Position numbers and translations under genes: made by a program. Of a DNA stretch of 15,513 bases, positions 7,889 to 14,878 are shown in pieces. Where the stretch lies: NCBI GenBank assembly GCA_030152865.1, contig JASLIW010000112.1, positions 1 through 15,513 of the forward strand, written 5' to 3'. Position 1 is the stretch's first letter; each line of letters begins with the position of its first letter. The notes below the pieces were generated by a model, which did not search any database, was not told the DNA's origin, and saw nothing but the letters and a program-made list of their open reading frames with translations. Source of the stretch: Bacteroides sp. (GTDB lineage Bacteria; Bacteroidota; Bacteroidia; Bacteroidales; Bacteroidaceae).

Positions 7889-7924
7889 AAAAAAATCCCC
7901 GATAATCAGAACGATTGTCGAGGA
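7889..7924 (-). terminator. terminator-like hairpin inside the MATE leader (candidate attenuator)
   Basis: On the minus strand TCCTCGACAATC (7924-7913), loop GTTCT, GATTATCGGGGA (7907-7896): a 12-position stem with one C-A mismatch and one G-U pair, followed directly by seven T (7895-7889). It sits between the promoter at 8073-8103 and the MATE start at 7848, with no upstream minus-strand gene to terminate. Confidence 0.65.
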
Positions 7925-7942
7925 TAAACGATCTCTAAACGT

Positions 7943-8002
7943 TCAGAATTCGATAAATACTGCAATCATTTCTGCTTGTAAAGTCCGAGCTGTATGATTC
8001 AT
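7943..8002 (-). CDS. candidate 19-residue leader peptide of the MATE gene
   Basis: A short ORF in the MATE leader, ATG at 8002-8000 and TGA at 7945-7943, encoding MNHTARTLQAEMIAVFIEF. It begins about 64 nt after the predicted transcription start and ends about 19 nt before the terminator-like hairpin. The start codon lies inside a perfect inverted repeat (CTGTATG-AAT-CATACAG, 7990-8006). The stop codon lies in a segment (7940-7947) that can pair with the loop and descending arm of the terminator (7906-7913). The position fits a leader peptide of an attenuator; no homologue is recognised and it may be fortuitous. Confidence 0.35.
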   Translation of the reverse strand: MNHTARTLQAEMIAVFIEF

Positions 8003-8072
8003 ACAGACTGGCTTCTAGTTGATTTAAAGTTATTTATGGAAATCTGCTGTTTTGTCTTTTCTATGAACGTCG

Positions 8073-8103
8073 CAAAATTAGATATTAATACGCAGATTGC
8101 AAA
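8073..8103 (-). promoter_or_regulatory. strong predicted promoter of the MATE gene
   Basis: On the minus strand TTTG (8103-8100), a 19-nt spacer, and TAATTTTG (8080-8073), a full match to the Bacteroidota consensus. The start would be near 8066, giving a leader of about 218 nt, unusually long for this window. Confidence 0.7.
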
Positions 8104-8209
8104 GTTTATATTTAGAAAAGATAAGCGCATCAAAGCCAATCACTCAGCAAGCTAGCTCGAAGTAGGGGATTATCTGTATCATTTTATAGGGATAGTTCTA
8201 TTAATTCAT

Positions 8210-8217
8210 TACTTTTG
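8210..8217 (+). promoter_or_regulatory. predicted -7 element of the thiamine-salvage operon
   Basis: TACTTTTG is an exact TAnnTTTG match. The expected start, near 8224, falls at the first base of the TPP aptamer P1 stem, which supports the assignment. The -33 region (TTTTAT around 8183) is weak. Confidence 0.6.
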
Positions 8218-8224
8218 TGTATAG

Positions 8225-8308
8225 AACTATTAGGGGTGCTATCAATCGATAAGCTGAGATATACCCTTGAACCTGATATGTTGTAATTGGCATCGGAGGG
8301 AAATGGTT
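8225..8308 (+). ncRNA. TPP (THI-box) riboswitch aptamer
   Basis: The conserved THI-box segments are present in order: AGGGGTGC (8232-8239), GCTGAGA with the ACCC that follows it, TTGAACCTGAT, and the 3' CGGAGGGAAA. P1 is formed by AACTATT (8225-8231) and AATGGTT (8302-8308), seven pairs including one G-U. P3 is formed by GCTATC and GATAAGC. The P5 arm is weak, with G-U pairs. TPP binding should stabilise the aptamer and shut off the downstream salvage genes, whose product is the TPP precursor. Confidence 0.93.
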
Positions 8309-8331
8309 GGACTAGCCTAGAGATACTTATC

Positions 8332-8375
8332 AAGCCGTTTCGTTCTTCTTGTATTACGAAGGGGCTTTTTCTTTT
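8332..8375 (+). terminator. riboswitch expression-platform terminator
   Basis: AAGCCGTTTCGT (8332-8343) pairs with ACGAAGGGGCTT (8356-8367) in a 12-position stem with one G-G mismatch and one G-U pair, followed by TTTTTCTTTT. It lies 23 nt after the aptamer and about 60 nt before thiM, as expected for transcriptional control by TPP. The antiterminator pairing was not resolved. Confidence 0.82.
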
Positions 8376-8432
8376 CCCTTCTTGTCAATCAGCCTGTCAA
8401 ATTAGGTGATCATAAACCAAAAATTGAAAACA

Positions 8433-9215
8433 ATGAATGATTCAATGCTTTTTATGAAAGATGTGGAGAGAATCAAAACACAGGCTCCACTGGTACACAA
8501 TATAACCAACTTTGTGGTGATGAATAATACGGCCAATGCACTTCTGGCTTTGGGTGCATCTCCCGTTATGGCGCATGCCCGTGAAGAAGCTGCCGATATG
8601 GCTGGAATTGCTTCAGCTTTGGTACTCAATATCGGAACCTTGAACCCAGACTGGGTAGAGGCGATGAAGCTAGCAGGTCAAGCTGCTTATGCTAAGCAGA
8701 CGCCCATTGTCCTTGACCCCGTAGGAGCTGGTGCTACGCCTTATCGTACACAGGTGTGTAAGGAACTGATAGCAGTGTGTAAGCCCACAATTATACGCGC
8801 TAATGCCTCTGAAATCCGAGCTTTGGTAGATGATGATATTCAAACGAAAGGGGTGGATAGTACCTCCTCATCTCATGCCGCAGTAGATGCTGCAAAGCAG
8901 CTGGCTCTGCAAACAGGAGCTGTGGTCTCTATCAGTGGAGAGGTAGATTATGTGACTGATGGAAAGCAGCTTAATGAAGTAAGAGGTGGATCGGCACTGA
9001 TGCCACGGGTGACTGGTATGGGCTGTACAGCTACCGCAATTACGGCAGCTTTTGCAGCAGTCAATTCGGATCAGCTTGCAGCTGCAACGCATGCCATGCA
9101 GCTCATGAAGTGGGTAGGAGAGCGTGCAGCACAAGAGGCCAAAGGCCCAGGTTCTTTTCAGCTTCACTTCATCGATGAACTTTACCTAATAGAAACAGAA
9201 GCCCCAAGCAAATGA
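8433..9215 (+). CDS. thiM: hydroxyethylthiazole kinase
   Basis: A 260-residue protein from the ATG at 8433; an in-frame GTG at 8406 would add nine residues with no family match. ThiM phosphorylates 4-methyl-5-(2-hydroxyethyl)thiazole with ATP in the cytoplasm. Visible family features: PLVHNITNFVVMNNTANALL and ALGASPVM (residues 19-46), VLDPVGAGAT (93-102), IRANASEI (121-128, Ala where Gly is usual), and the C-terminal anion-hole/active-site segment GMGCTATAITAAF with Cys198, the position of the active-site Cys in the Bacillus enzyme. The length is normal. It is the first gene of the thiMED operon, controlled by the TPP riboswitch, and overlaps thiE by 4 nt (ATGA). Confidence 0.96.
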   Translation: MNDSMLFMKDVERIKTQAPLVHNITNFVVMNNTANALLALGASPVMAHAREEAADMAGIASALVLNIGTLNPDWVEAMKLAGQAAYAKQTPIVLDPVGAGATPYRTQVCKELIAVCKPTIIRANASEIRALVDDDIQTKGVDSTSSSHAAVDAAKQLALQTGAVVSISGEVDYVTDGKQLNEVRGGSALMPRVTGMGCTATAITAAFAAVNSDQLAAATHAMQLMKWVGERAAQEAKGPGSFQLHFIDELYLIETEAPSK

Positions 9216-9850
9216 GAGCACAACTAGATTTATCCTTATACCTTGTCACTGATGAGCAGCTGGCCCCAGGAAAGACTTTTTTGGAGGTGGTAGAAGCAGC
9301 TGTTCAAGCTGGCGTAAGTGTAGTTCAGCTTCGTGAAAAAGAGGCGAATTCTCGTGAGTTCTATGAACGAGCAAAAGCTCTCAAAGACTTATTAGCTAAG
9401 TATCAAGTGCCCTTAATCATTAACGATCGCTTAGATATAGCCCTAGCAGTAGATGCTGAAGGACTTCATATCGGACAAGAAGATTTACCCTATGAAGTGG
9501 CGCGGCAGCTGCTTGGCCCAGACAAAATAATAGGCTTGTCGGTAGAGAATAAAACAGATACCATACAGGCCAATGCCTACGACATCGATTACATCGGTAT
9601 ATCTCCCGTGTTTTCTACACCTACCAAAACCGATACGGCTCCAGCCTTAGGCATAGAGGGAGCTCGGCTGATCAACAGTCTATCTAAGCACCCTAGTGTG
9701 GGTATAGGCGGGATAAATGCGGCCAACGCTGCTGCTATTATACAGTCAGGTGCAGCTGGTATTTCCGTAGTATCGGCTATTATGTCGGCTCAAGATCCCT
9801 ACAAAGCTGCACAAGAGTTAAAACAAATCGTATTAAAAGCAAAAGAATAA
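9212..9850 (+). CDS. thiE: thiamine-phosphate synthase
   Basis: A 212-residue TIM-barrel enzyme that condenses HMP-PP with thiazole phosphate to give thiamine phosphate. Conserved segments in order: LYLVTDEQ (9-16), VVQLREKEANSREFYERA (37-54) with the pyrophosphate-contacting Gln39/Arg41/Lys43, PLIINDRLDIALAVDAEGLH (67-86) with Asn71-Asp72, IGQEDLP with the Mg-binding Asp91, YIGISPVFSTPTKTD (127-141), and the phosphate loop VGIGGINAANA. The ATG overlaps the thiM stop, implying translational coupling. The length is usual for the family and no key residue is missing. Confidence 0.97.
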   Translation: MRAQLDLSLYLVTDEQLAPGKTFLEVVEAAVQAGVSVVQLREKEANSREFYERAKALKDLLAKYQVPLIINDRLDIALAVDAEGLHIGQEDLPYEVARQLLGPDKIIGLSVENKTDTIQANAYDIDYIGISPVFSTPTKTDTAPALGIEGARLINSLSKHPSVGIGGINAANAAAIIQSGAAGISVVSAIMSAQDPYKAAQELKQIVLKAKE

Positions 9851-10665
9851 TGGAGAAAAAAACGTATAAAAGAGTATTATCTATCGCTGGGAGTGACCCT
9901 AGTGGTGGGGCAGGCATTCAAGCTGACTTGAAAGCTTTTTCAGCCTGTGGTTGTTTTGGTACTACGGCTATTGTGGCAGTAGTCGATGAAAATACCGTAG
10001 GTGTTACAGGTGTGCATCCTGTACCTGTCGATTTTGTGAAAGGACAGATTGATTCTGTATTGAGTGATATAGGCTCAGATGCTATTAAAATAGGTATGTT
10101 GCACTCTTCTGAGCTGATTCGGGCTGTGAAAGAGACTTTAGATAAATACAAGATCAAAAATATTGTATTGGATCCTGTTATGGTAGCTACCTCGGGCGAT
10201 GTTCTTCTTCTTGAAGAGGCCATAAGCACACTTAAGACAGAACTAATACCCTATGTACGCATCATCACGCCCAATATCCCAGAGGCAGAAATCCTATTGG
10301 GAAGGGAGATCAAACATCAAGAAGATCTTCCAGCCTTTGCCAAGGAGCTCGCTCAGATGTATGGGGTGTCTGTGCTCTTGAAAGCAGGACACCTGACTGA
10401 GGATGTGCTCATTGATGTGTTTTACAATCAGGAGACCGATGAGGTGGTAGAGCTAAAGTCTAAGCGTTCAGATACGGTAAATACACACGGTACGGGCTGT
10501 ACCTTCTCTTCTGCTCTAGCTGCCTATTTGGCTCATGATTTACCAATGAATGAGGCAGTTAAAAAGGCAAAAGCTTATATGGTAGAAGCCATAGAAAGAG
10601 GTGCACACTATCAGATAGGAAAGGGACATGGCCCTGTGCATCATTTTTGGAACTTCTGGGAGTAG
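9850..10665 (+). CDS. thiD: HMP/HMP-phosphate kinase
   Basis: A 271-residue ribokinase-fold enzyme that phosphorylates hydroxymethylpyrimidine twice to HMP-PP. Seen: VLSIAGSDPSGGAGIQADLK (9-28), KIGMLHS (80-86), VLDPVMVATSG (106-116), ITPNIPEAEILLG (139-151), and the catalytic HGTGC anion hole (213-217). One difference: where the E. coli enzyme has AQNT with a substrate-contacting Gln, this protein has DENT (Asp46-Glu47-Asn48-Thr49). This may be a lineage trait and may affect the pyrimidine contact. The ATG shares its A with the thiE stop (TAATG). The gene ends 22 nt before a strong bidirectional terminator. It supplies one substrate of ThiE, completing a salvage set. Confidence 0.95.
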   Translation: MEKKTYKRVLSIAGSDPSGGAGIQADLKAFSACGCFGTTAIVAVVDENTVGVTGVHPVPVDFVKGQIDSVLSDIGSDAIKIGMLHSSELIRAVKETLDKYKIKNIVLDPVMVATSGDVLLLEEAISTLKTELIPYVRIITPNIPEAEILLGREIKHQEDLPAFAKELAQMYGVSVLLKAGHLTEDVLIDVFYNQETDEVVELKSKRSDTVNTHGTGCTFSSALAAYLAHDLPMNEAVKKAKAYMVEAIERGAHYQIGKGHGPVHHFWNFWE

Positions 10666-10687
10666 GATATTAATTTGTATTCCCATT

Positions 10688-10723
10688 AAAAAGAGCACTA
10701 GGGTTTCCCCTAGTGCTCTTTTT
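10688..10723. terminator. bidirectional terminator between thiD and the glyoxalase-like gene
   Basis: A perfect 16-bp stem, AAAAAGAGCACTAGGG (10688-10703) with CCCTAGTGCTCTTTTT (10708-10723), and a TTTC loop. It provides a T5 run in both directions, so it can end both the thi operon and the convergent minus-strand operon. Confidence 0.95.
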
Positions 10724-10746
10724 ATGTTTTATAATGTTATTAGCGT

Positions 10747-10763
10747 GGAGGAGATACTCCTCC
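10747..10763. repeat. perfect short hairpin downstream of the glyoxalase-like gene
   Basis: GGAGGAG-ATA-CTCCTCC, a 7-bp G+C-rich stem 16 nt beyond the minus-strand stop codon. No T run follows on either strand, so it is not itself a terminator. It may protect the 3' end of the mRNA. Confidence 0.5.
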
Positions 10764-10778
10764 CTGGTGTACTCTTGT

Positions 10779-11165
10779 TTATTGACCTCTTGACTCCGAC
10801 AAGACTTCGATCCAGTAGCCGTCAGGGTCTACAATAAAATACAAACCCATCTTCTCGTTTACAAAGCACACGCAGTCCATGGCTTTGTGGTACTCATACA
10901 CCTCCTTGTAATCTCCAGCTACTCGGAAGCAAAGGTGTGTTTCGTTTTCGCCGAGTTCGTAGGCTTGGGGATGATCACGTAACCAAGTAAGCTCTAGTTT
11001 AAAGTGACCAAGGTGGTCAGTCAGGTAAACCAAAGTAAAGGAGCCATCTTCTGCATTTTTGCGGTGGTGCTCTTTGAGGCCCAGTGCTTTGTTATAGAAC
11101 TCAATACTGCGGTCTAGGTCAGTAACATTGATATTTAAATGGTCAAATCTTGCTTGTACTTTCAT
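10779..11165 (-). CDS. VOC-family glyoxalase I-like protein
   Basis: A 128-residue protein with two beta-alpha-beta-beta-beta modules. The four metal-ligand positions of glyoxalase I are all present: His9 (FDHLNINV), Glu58 (KLELTW), His77 (ETHLCF) and Glu120 (YWIEVL). LELTW followed later by YELG, and VDPDGYWIEVL, closely resemble bacterial GloA (lactoylglutathione lyase), which converts the methylglyoxal-thiol adduct to a D-lactoyl thioester. Many Bacteroidota do not make glutathione, so the thiol used is uncertain and I give no gene symbol. It is the last gene of the minus-strand cluster, 21 nt after the DUF4468 gene. Confidence 0.88.
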   Translation of the reverse strand: MKVQARFDHLNINVTDLDRSIEFYNKALGLKEHHRKNAEDGSFTLVYLTDHLGHFKLELTWLRDHPQAYELGENETHLCFRVAGDYKEVYEYHKAMDCVCFVNEKMGLYFIVDPDGYWIEVLSESRGQ

Positions 11166-11186
11166 ATTTCTTATTTTTAGGGGTTA

Positions 11187-12344
11187 TTACTTTATCCAAA
11201 TCGCTGTGATCTCGCTCAGGTAAACCTTACTCAAGGCACGACTGCCTAGTTCATTGCGTAAGTTTAGGTCACTGATAGCTTCTGGGGTGATAGATTGGGC
11301 TAATATTCCTTTGCATTCTACCACAAACTCAGCTTCAGCAAACGATTGTCCCTGGCTCGATGTGGCTATGGGTGTTAGTTTACTTAAGTTTAACTTGGAT
11401 ATTTCAGTTTTGTGCGCCTCTGTAAAGAAGCTGATCGTAAAGTTTTTGTTCGTTTCTAAGGCTTTGTACAATTCACTGCCATAAGTGGTCAATACAGTGA
11501 GTACAGGTTTGCCAAAGGCTCTACCTACTTGAATTTCTTGATTGGGAATGTGTACTACCTGATCGCCTGTCTTAATGCTCAGCAATACCTCTCCACTTTC
11601 TACCCACTGTAAGAGTTGTTGAGGTAGCTTATTTACCGATACTTGCGCAAATCCCTGAGGAGTAGCTGTAGCGGTCTGTGTTTGGATAGAGCTGTCTTGC
11701 TGAACAGTCGTTTCACTGGCTTGGCTACTACTTGTTGTTGTACTTACTACACTGACTTGGGTCTGCTGAGTAGTCTGTCCCTTCTTGAGCTGGTAGAGAT
11801 GTTGGGTGAGCTCATCGAGTAAATTGTTCATGTAGTCAACGGTGTGTATTCTCCACTTAGAGAATCCTTTGTACATCTTTGTTTTTGATTTGTTGAGTGC
11901 GACCTTGTCTGTGATAAGCTCTTCGGCTGCATAGTTTTTATTCTCCTCATAAGCATAAGAGATACGGTCTATCTGGATGTCACATTCGGCATCTTTGGCC
12001 TCTGCTATGACTTGATAGCTCATAGCTGCTTGGTCTAGCGATAAAAAACTAGATTTGAATACTAAGGTATCGTTACCTAAAGATACTACTTGTCCTTTCT
12101 CTGGATTTTGGTAAACTACTCGGTTGGAAGCATTATTAAACCTTTTCTTCATCCAGGCCTCTACTTGTGCATAGATTTCTTCTTTACTTGCCTGAGGAAT
12201 ATGAATGGTTTGGGCAAATACGACTTTACCCTCGAGTTCTGGTACGGCTCCCTCTAGGTATTTACTAGTCTCAGACTGTGCCATGGCAGGTTGAGCTGCC
12301 CATAAGCCTACTAAAATAAGGATTAGGTGTTGAAGTTGTTTCAT
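11187..12344 (-). CDS. exported DUF4468 protein with C-terminal flavin-reductase-like split barrel
   Basis: A 385-residue protein with signal peptide MKQLQHLILILVGLWAAQPAMA, predicted cleavage after residue 22, so it acts in the periplasm. Residues about 37-135 match DUF4468 (VVFAQTIHIPQASKEEIYAQ, then AWMKKRF) followed by a helical segment to about 183. Residues 189-232 are a Gln/Thr/Ser-rich linker. Residues about 236-385 resemble the flavin-reductase-like FMN-binding split barrel of Bacteroidota: FGKPVLTV, LETNKNFTISFF, LNLSKLTPI, FAEAEFVVECKGI and a closing YLSEITAIWI. Typical relatives are cytoplasmic; here the domain is exported and divergent, so it may bind a ligand without being a reductase. 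The second-domain assignment is from memory of the pattern. It lies 8 nt after the MBL gene. Confidence 0.78.
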   Translation of the reverse strand: MKQLQHLILILVGLWAAQPAMAQSETSKYLEGAVPELEGKVVFAQTIHIPQASKEEIYAQVEAWMKKRFNNASNRVVYQNPEKGQVVSLGNDTLVFKSSFLSLDQAAMSYQVIAEAKDAECDIQIDRISYAYEENKNYAAEELITDKVALNKSKTKMYKGFSKWRIHTVDYMNNLLDELTQHLYQLKKGQTTQQTQVSVVSTTTSSSQASETTVQQDSSIQTQTATATPQGFAQVSVNKLPQQLLQWVESGEVLLSIKTGDQVVHIPNQEIQVGRAFGKPVLTVLTTYGSELYKALETNKNFTISFFTEAHKTEISKLNLSKLTPIATSSQGQSFAEAEFVVECKGILAQSITPEAISDLNLRNELGSRALSKVYLSEITAIWIK

Positions 12345-12352
12345 AAGTTGTG

Positions 12353-13084
12353 TTATAAGTCGAGATCAAAGCTTTGACCTCTTTGCGTTATCTTTAAAAA
12401 ATGAGTGTTATTTTCTTGAGCTACTGCTTCAAATGCCTGGGCACCTGCATAGTCTTCGTCAAAGTGCATGGGAGCAAAATAGGCAGTATCGATTCTTTTT
12501 ATAAATTGCTCTGCTCCGAGGTAATAGTCAGTTTTCATGCGCTGATCTACTGGGAAGAGTACGAGGTCTATTACTTTGTATTTGCGGTAAATATCGTTCA
12601 GCTCTCTGAGGTACCAGGATTCTGCCTCTTGTATAAACTGCTGGTCGGCTTCATCTTTCCAGTGCCAGTTATTTAGGTCTCCTGCATGGAAGATGAGCTT
12701 ATTGTTGAGCTGCACTAAAAAGGAGATGCCAGCATCCGTGGAGCCAAAAGCCTCAATGCGAAGACAATCATCTTCATAAGTATCTCCCTTTTCCATAAAA
12801 AAGGCATCTTCTTCCTTACAGAGCTTGAGGTCGAGTATATCTTGCGAAAATACATACTGGATGTTTGGGCGAGTTGCTCGCCAAGCTAGAATTGTAGGGT
12901 TGAAATGGTCTGCATGAGCATGTGTGGATAAGACATACATTTTTTTCTGGCTAGTCAAGAGTTGTTCATGTACAATCCCTGCTTGTGCTTGCTCTTCATT
13001 AGAGTCTTTAAAGTAATCAAACAGTAGGATTAACTCATCGGTTTCAAGGGCAAAGCCACTATGGTAGATATAATGTAGTTTCAT
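12353..13084 (-). CDS. MBL-fold metallo-hydrolase
   Basis: A 243-residue cytoplasmic protein without signal peptide. It carries the metallo-beta-lactamase-fold dinuclear metal motif HAHADH (His55, His57, Asp59, His60), then His133 and Asp136 (FHAGDLNNWHW) and His207 (FAPMHFDED), the usual order of ligands. The short N-terminus (MKLHYIYHSGFALET) and IFHAGD resemble the UlaG/YtnP-like small hydrolases rather than glyoxalase II, so the substrate is unknown. It lies 59 nt downstream of pdxH and 8 nt upstream of the DUF4468 gene, so it is very likely cotranscribed with both. Confidence 0.88.
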   Translation of the reverse strand: MKLHYIYHSGFALETDELILLFDYFKDSNEEQAQAGIVHEQLLTSQKKMYVLSTHAHADHFNPTILAWRATRPNIQYVFSQDILDLKLCKEEDAFFMEKGDTYEDDCLRIEAFGSTDAGISFLVQLNNKLIFHAGDLNNWHWKDEADQQFIQEAESWYLRELNDIYRKYKVIDLVLFPVDQRMKTDYYLGAEQFIKRIDTAYFAPMHFDEDYAGAQAFEAVAQENNTHFLKITQRGQSFDLDL

Positions 13085-13143
13085 AGGTGTAAGTAAATTA
13101 AGTTCCTTTAGAAATAAAACAACTGCTTAACTATTTAGTTTAA

Positions 13144-13788
13144 TCAGGGTGATAAACGGTGAATGTGCCACTGTTTGTCTTGGTCTAGTTCATAAAGAAA
13201 ACGATCATGGAGTCGGCTAGGGCGACCTTGCCAAAACTCAAAACGATGAGGTAAGATACTTATTCCTCCCCAATTTTCAGGTCTAGGCACTTCTTTATTT
13301 TTCCACAGTGCTGATTCCTGCTCAAACCGCTGCATCAGTTCATTACGGCTTTCGATGTACTGGCTTTGCAGAGATGCTCGTGCACCTATTTGGCTATTGA
13401 AGGGACGTGAGTGAAAGTATTCATCTGATATATTACTAGCTAGCTTTGAAGCTTTACCCTCTATATGCACCTGCCTTTCGAGCTCATGCCAGACAAAACT
13501 CAGTGAAATAGCTGGGTTCTGCTGGAGGTGTTGCCCCTTTCTGCTGTCGTAGTTGGTATAGAACACAAATTGCTCTGCCCTTAGCTCTTTTAGGAGTACT
13601 GTGCGTGTAGCAGGTTGGCCTTGGGGCGATACTGTGCCTACAAGCATGGCTGTGGGTTCGTTGACTTGGCTACTTATGGCTTCGGCTAGCCATTGCTCAA
13701 AAAGTAAGAAAGGATTAGTCGGAATGTTGTCCCGAGATAATCCTTTCTTGTTGTATTCTTGTCTTACTGACCTTAAATCTATATTCAT
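13144..13788 (-). CDS. pdxH: pyridoxamine/pyridoxine 5'-phosphate oxidase
   Basis: A 214-residue FMN enzyme that oxidises PNP or PMP to pyridoxal 5'-phosphate. Conserved features in order: RTVLLKEL (62-69, FMN contact), FYTNYDSRKG (76-85), ELERQVHIEG (102-111), SRPFNSQIGARAS (127-139), and the signature FWQGRPSRLHDR (185-196) with Arg192/His194 at substrate-binding positions, ending in the usual RLSP. The length matches the E. coli enzyme (about 218). The start at 13788 gives the typical N-terminus (MNIDLRSVRQEYNKKGL). It follows ldhA after 43 nt containing a nested inverted repeat. Confidence 0.97.
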   Translation of the reverse strand: MNIDLRSVRQEYNKKGLSRDNIPTNPFLLFEQWLAEAISSQVNEPTAMLVGTVSPQGQPATRTVLLKELRAEQFVFYTNYDSRKGQHLQQNPAISLSFVWHELERQVHIEGKASKLASNISDEYFHSRPFNSQIGARASLQSQYIESRNELMQRFEQESALWKNKEVPRPENWGGISILPHRFEFWQGRPSRLHDRFLYELDQDKQWHIHRLSP

Positions 13789-13792
13789 GACT

Positions 13793-13834
13793 TGATATCA
13801 TTTTGTAAACACCTTTGTGTTTGCAGGGATATCA
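13793..13834. repeat. nested inverted repeat at the ldhA-pdxH junction
   Basis: Outer arms TGATATC (13793-13799) and GATATCA (13828-13834) enclose inner arms GTAAACAC (13805-13812) and GTGTTTGC (13817-13824, one G-U) around a CTTT loop. It overlaps the ldhA stop codon. No T run follows, so it is more likely an RNA-processing or stabilising hairpin than a terminator. Confidence 0.5.
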
Positions 13835-14833
13835 GCGCTTCACTTCGTTTACAAGCTCTTTGCCATCGAAGAAGTCTTTGATATTCTGCAAGGTAGTGTT
13901 TGCAATGTTGCCTAATGCTTCTTTAGTAAAGAAGGCTTGGTGTGAGGTAACAATCACATTATTAAATGAAAGTAAACGTGCCAATACATCGTCGTCTATG
14001 ATACGGTTTGATTTGTCGTGGTAGAAGTATTTGCCTTCTTCTTCGTAGACGTCAAGTCCAGCCCAGCCCACTTTTTTACTTTTTAGTCCTGCAATTAGGG
14101 CATTGGTATTAATCAGCTGTCCACGGCCTGTGTTTATGATCATCACTCCGTCTTTCATTTTGCTGATGGAGTAGTCATTGATGATGTATTTGGTATCATC
14201 GGTTAGTGGGCAGTGAAGCGAGATTATATCTGCATGCTTATAGAGCTCATCTAGTGATACGTATTTTATACCTGAATTCTTTGCAAATTCATGATCAGGG
14301 TAGGGGTCGTAGGCAATAATGTGTAAGCCAAATCCTTGAAGGATATTAATAAGTATCTTGGCTATCTTACCGGTACCGATGATACCAGCTGTTTTGCCAT
14401 GCATATCAAAGCCCAAAAGTCCGTCTAGCGAAAAGTTACCATCTCTTGTTCTCCAAGTAGCTCTAGGAATACGGCGATTTAAAGCAAGCATAAGGGCTAC
14501 TGTATGCTCAGCAACAGCATAAGGAGAGTAGGCGGGTACACGTACCACTTTGATGCCAAACTTGTCTGCTGCGTCTAGGTCAACATTATTAAAACCAGCA
14601 CAACGTAGTGCTACTAACTTGACACCATTTTGAGCCAACTGCTCAAGTAGTGTTGCATTTAGTATGTCATTCACAAAGATGCACACGGCATCACACCCTT
14701 GAGTTAGTACCATGTTGTTATTATTTAAGTTGCCTTTATAATAACGGATGTCGAAACCGAAGTCTTTGTTGGTTTCACTGAATGAACTTTTGTCATATGG
14801 CTGAGAGCCAAACAATGCAATTTTTAATCCCAT
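13832..14833 (-). CDS. ldhA: fermentative D-lactate dehydrogenase (D-2-hydroxyacid dehydrogenase)
   Basis: A 333-residue NAD-dependent enzyme interconverting pyruvate and D-lactate in the cytoplasm. It closely follows E. coli LdhA: GCDAVCIFVND (46-56), VALRCAGFNNVDLDAA (74-89), VVRVPAYSPYAVAEH (96-110), and the Rossmann motif GIIGTGKIA (150-158) in which the last Gly of GxGxxG is Ala. Asp176 (AYDPYP) favours NAD. The catalytic triad positions are Arg237 (NTGRG), a Glu in DVYEEE (264-266) and His298 (SHQAF). HDKSNRIIDDDV is also typical of this subgroup. It is first in the minus-strand cluster with a promoter at 14879-14913, suggesting that the cluster follows fermentative or redox control. 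Confidence 0.93.
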   Translation of the reverse strand: MGLKIALFGSQPYDKSSFSETNKDFGFDIRYYKGNLNNNNMVLTQGCDAVCIFVNDILNATLLEQLAQNGVKLVALRCAGFNNVDLDAADKFGIKVVRVPAYSPYAVAEHTVALMLALNRRIPRATWRTRDGNFSLDGLLGFDMHGKTAGIIGTGKIAKILINILQGFGLHIIAYDPYPDHEFAKNSGIKYVSLDELYKHADIISLHCPLTDDTKYIINDYSISKMKDGVMIINTGRGQLINTNALIAGLKSKKVGWAGLDVYEEEGKYFYHDKSNRIIDDDVLARLLSFNNVIVTSHQAFFTKEALGNIANTTLQNIKDFFDGKELVNEVKR

Positions 14834-14878
14834 TTTACAATCTCTATTGTTTTTACCTTTGAATATCTAATAACAGTA

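Noticed and set aside
8868..9167. Minus-strand ORF of 99 codons inside thiM
   Set aside because: It lies wholly within a gene with full family motifs, and its translation is rich in Cys, Ser and His without a recognisable pattern.
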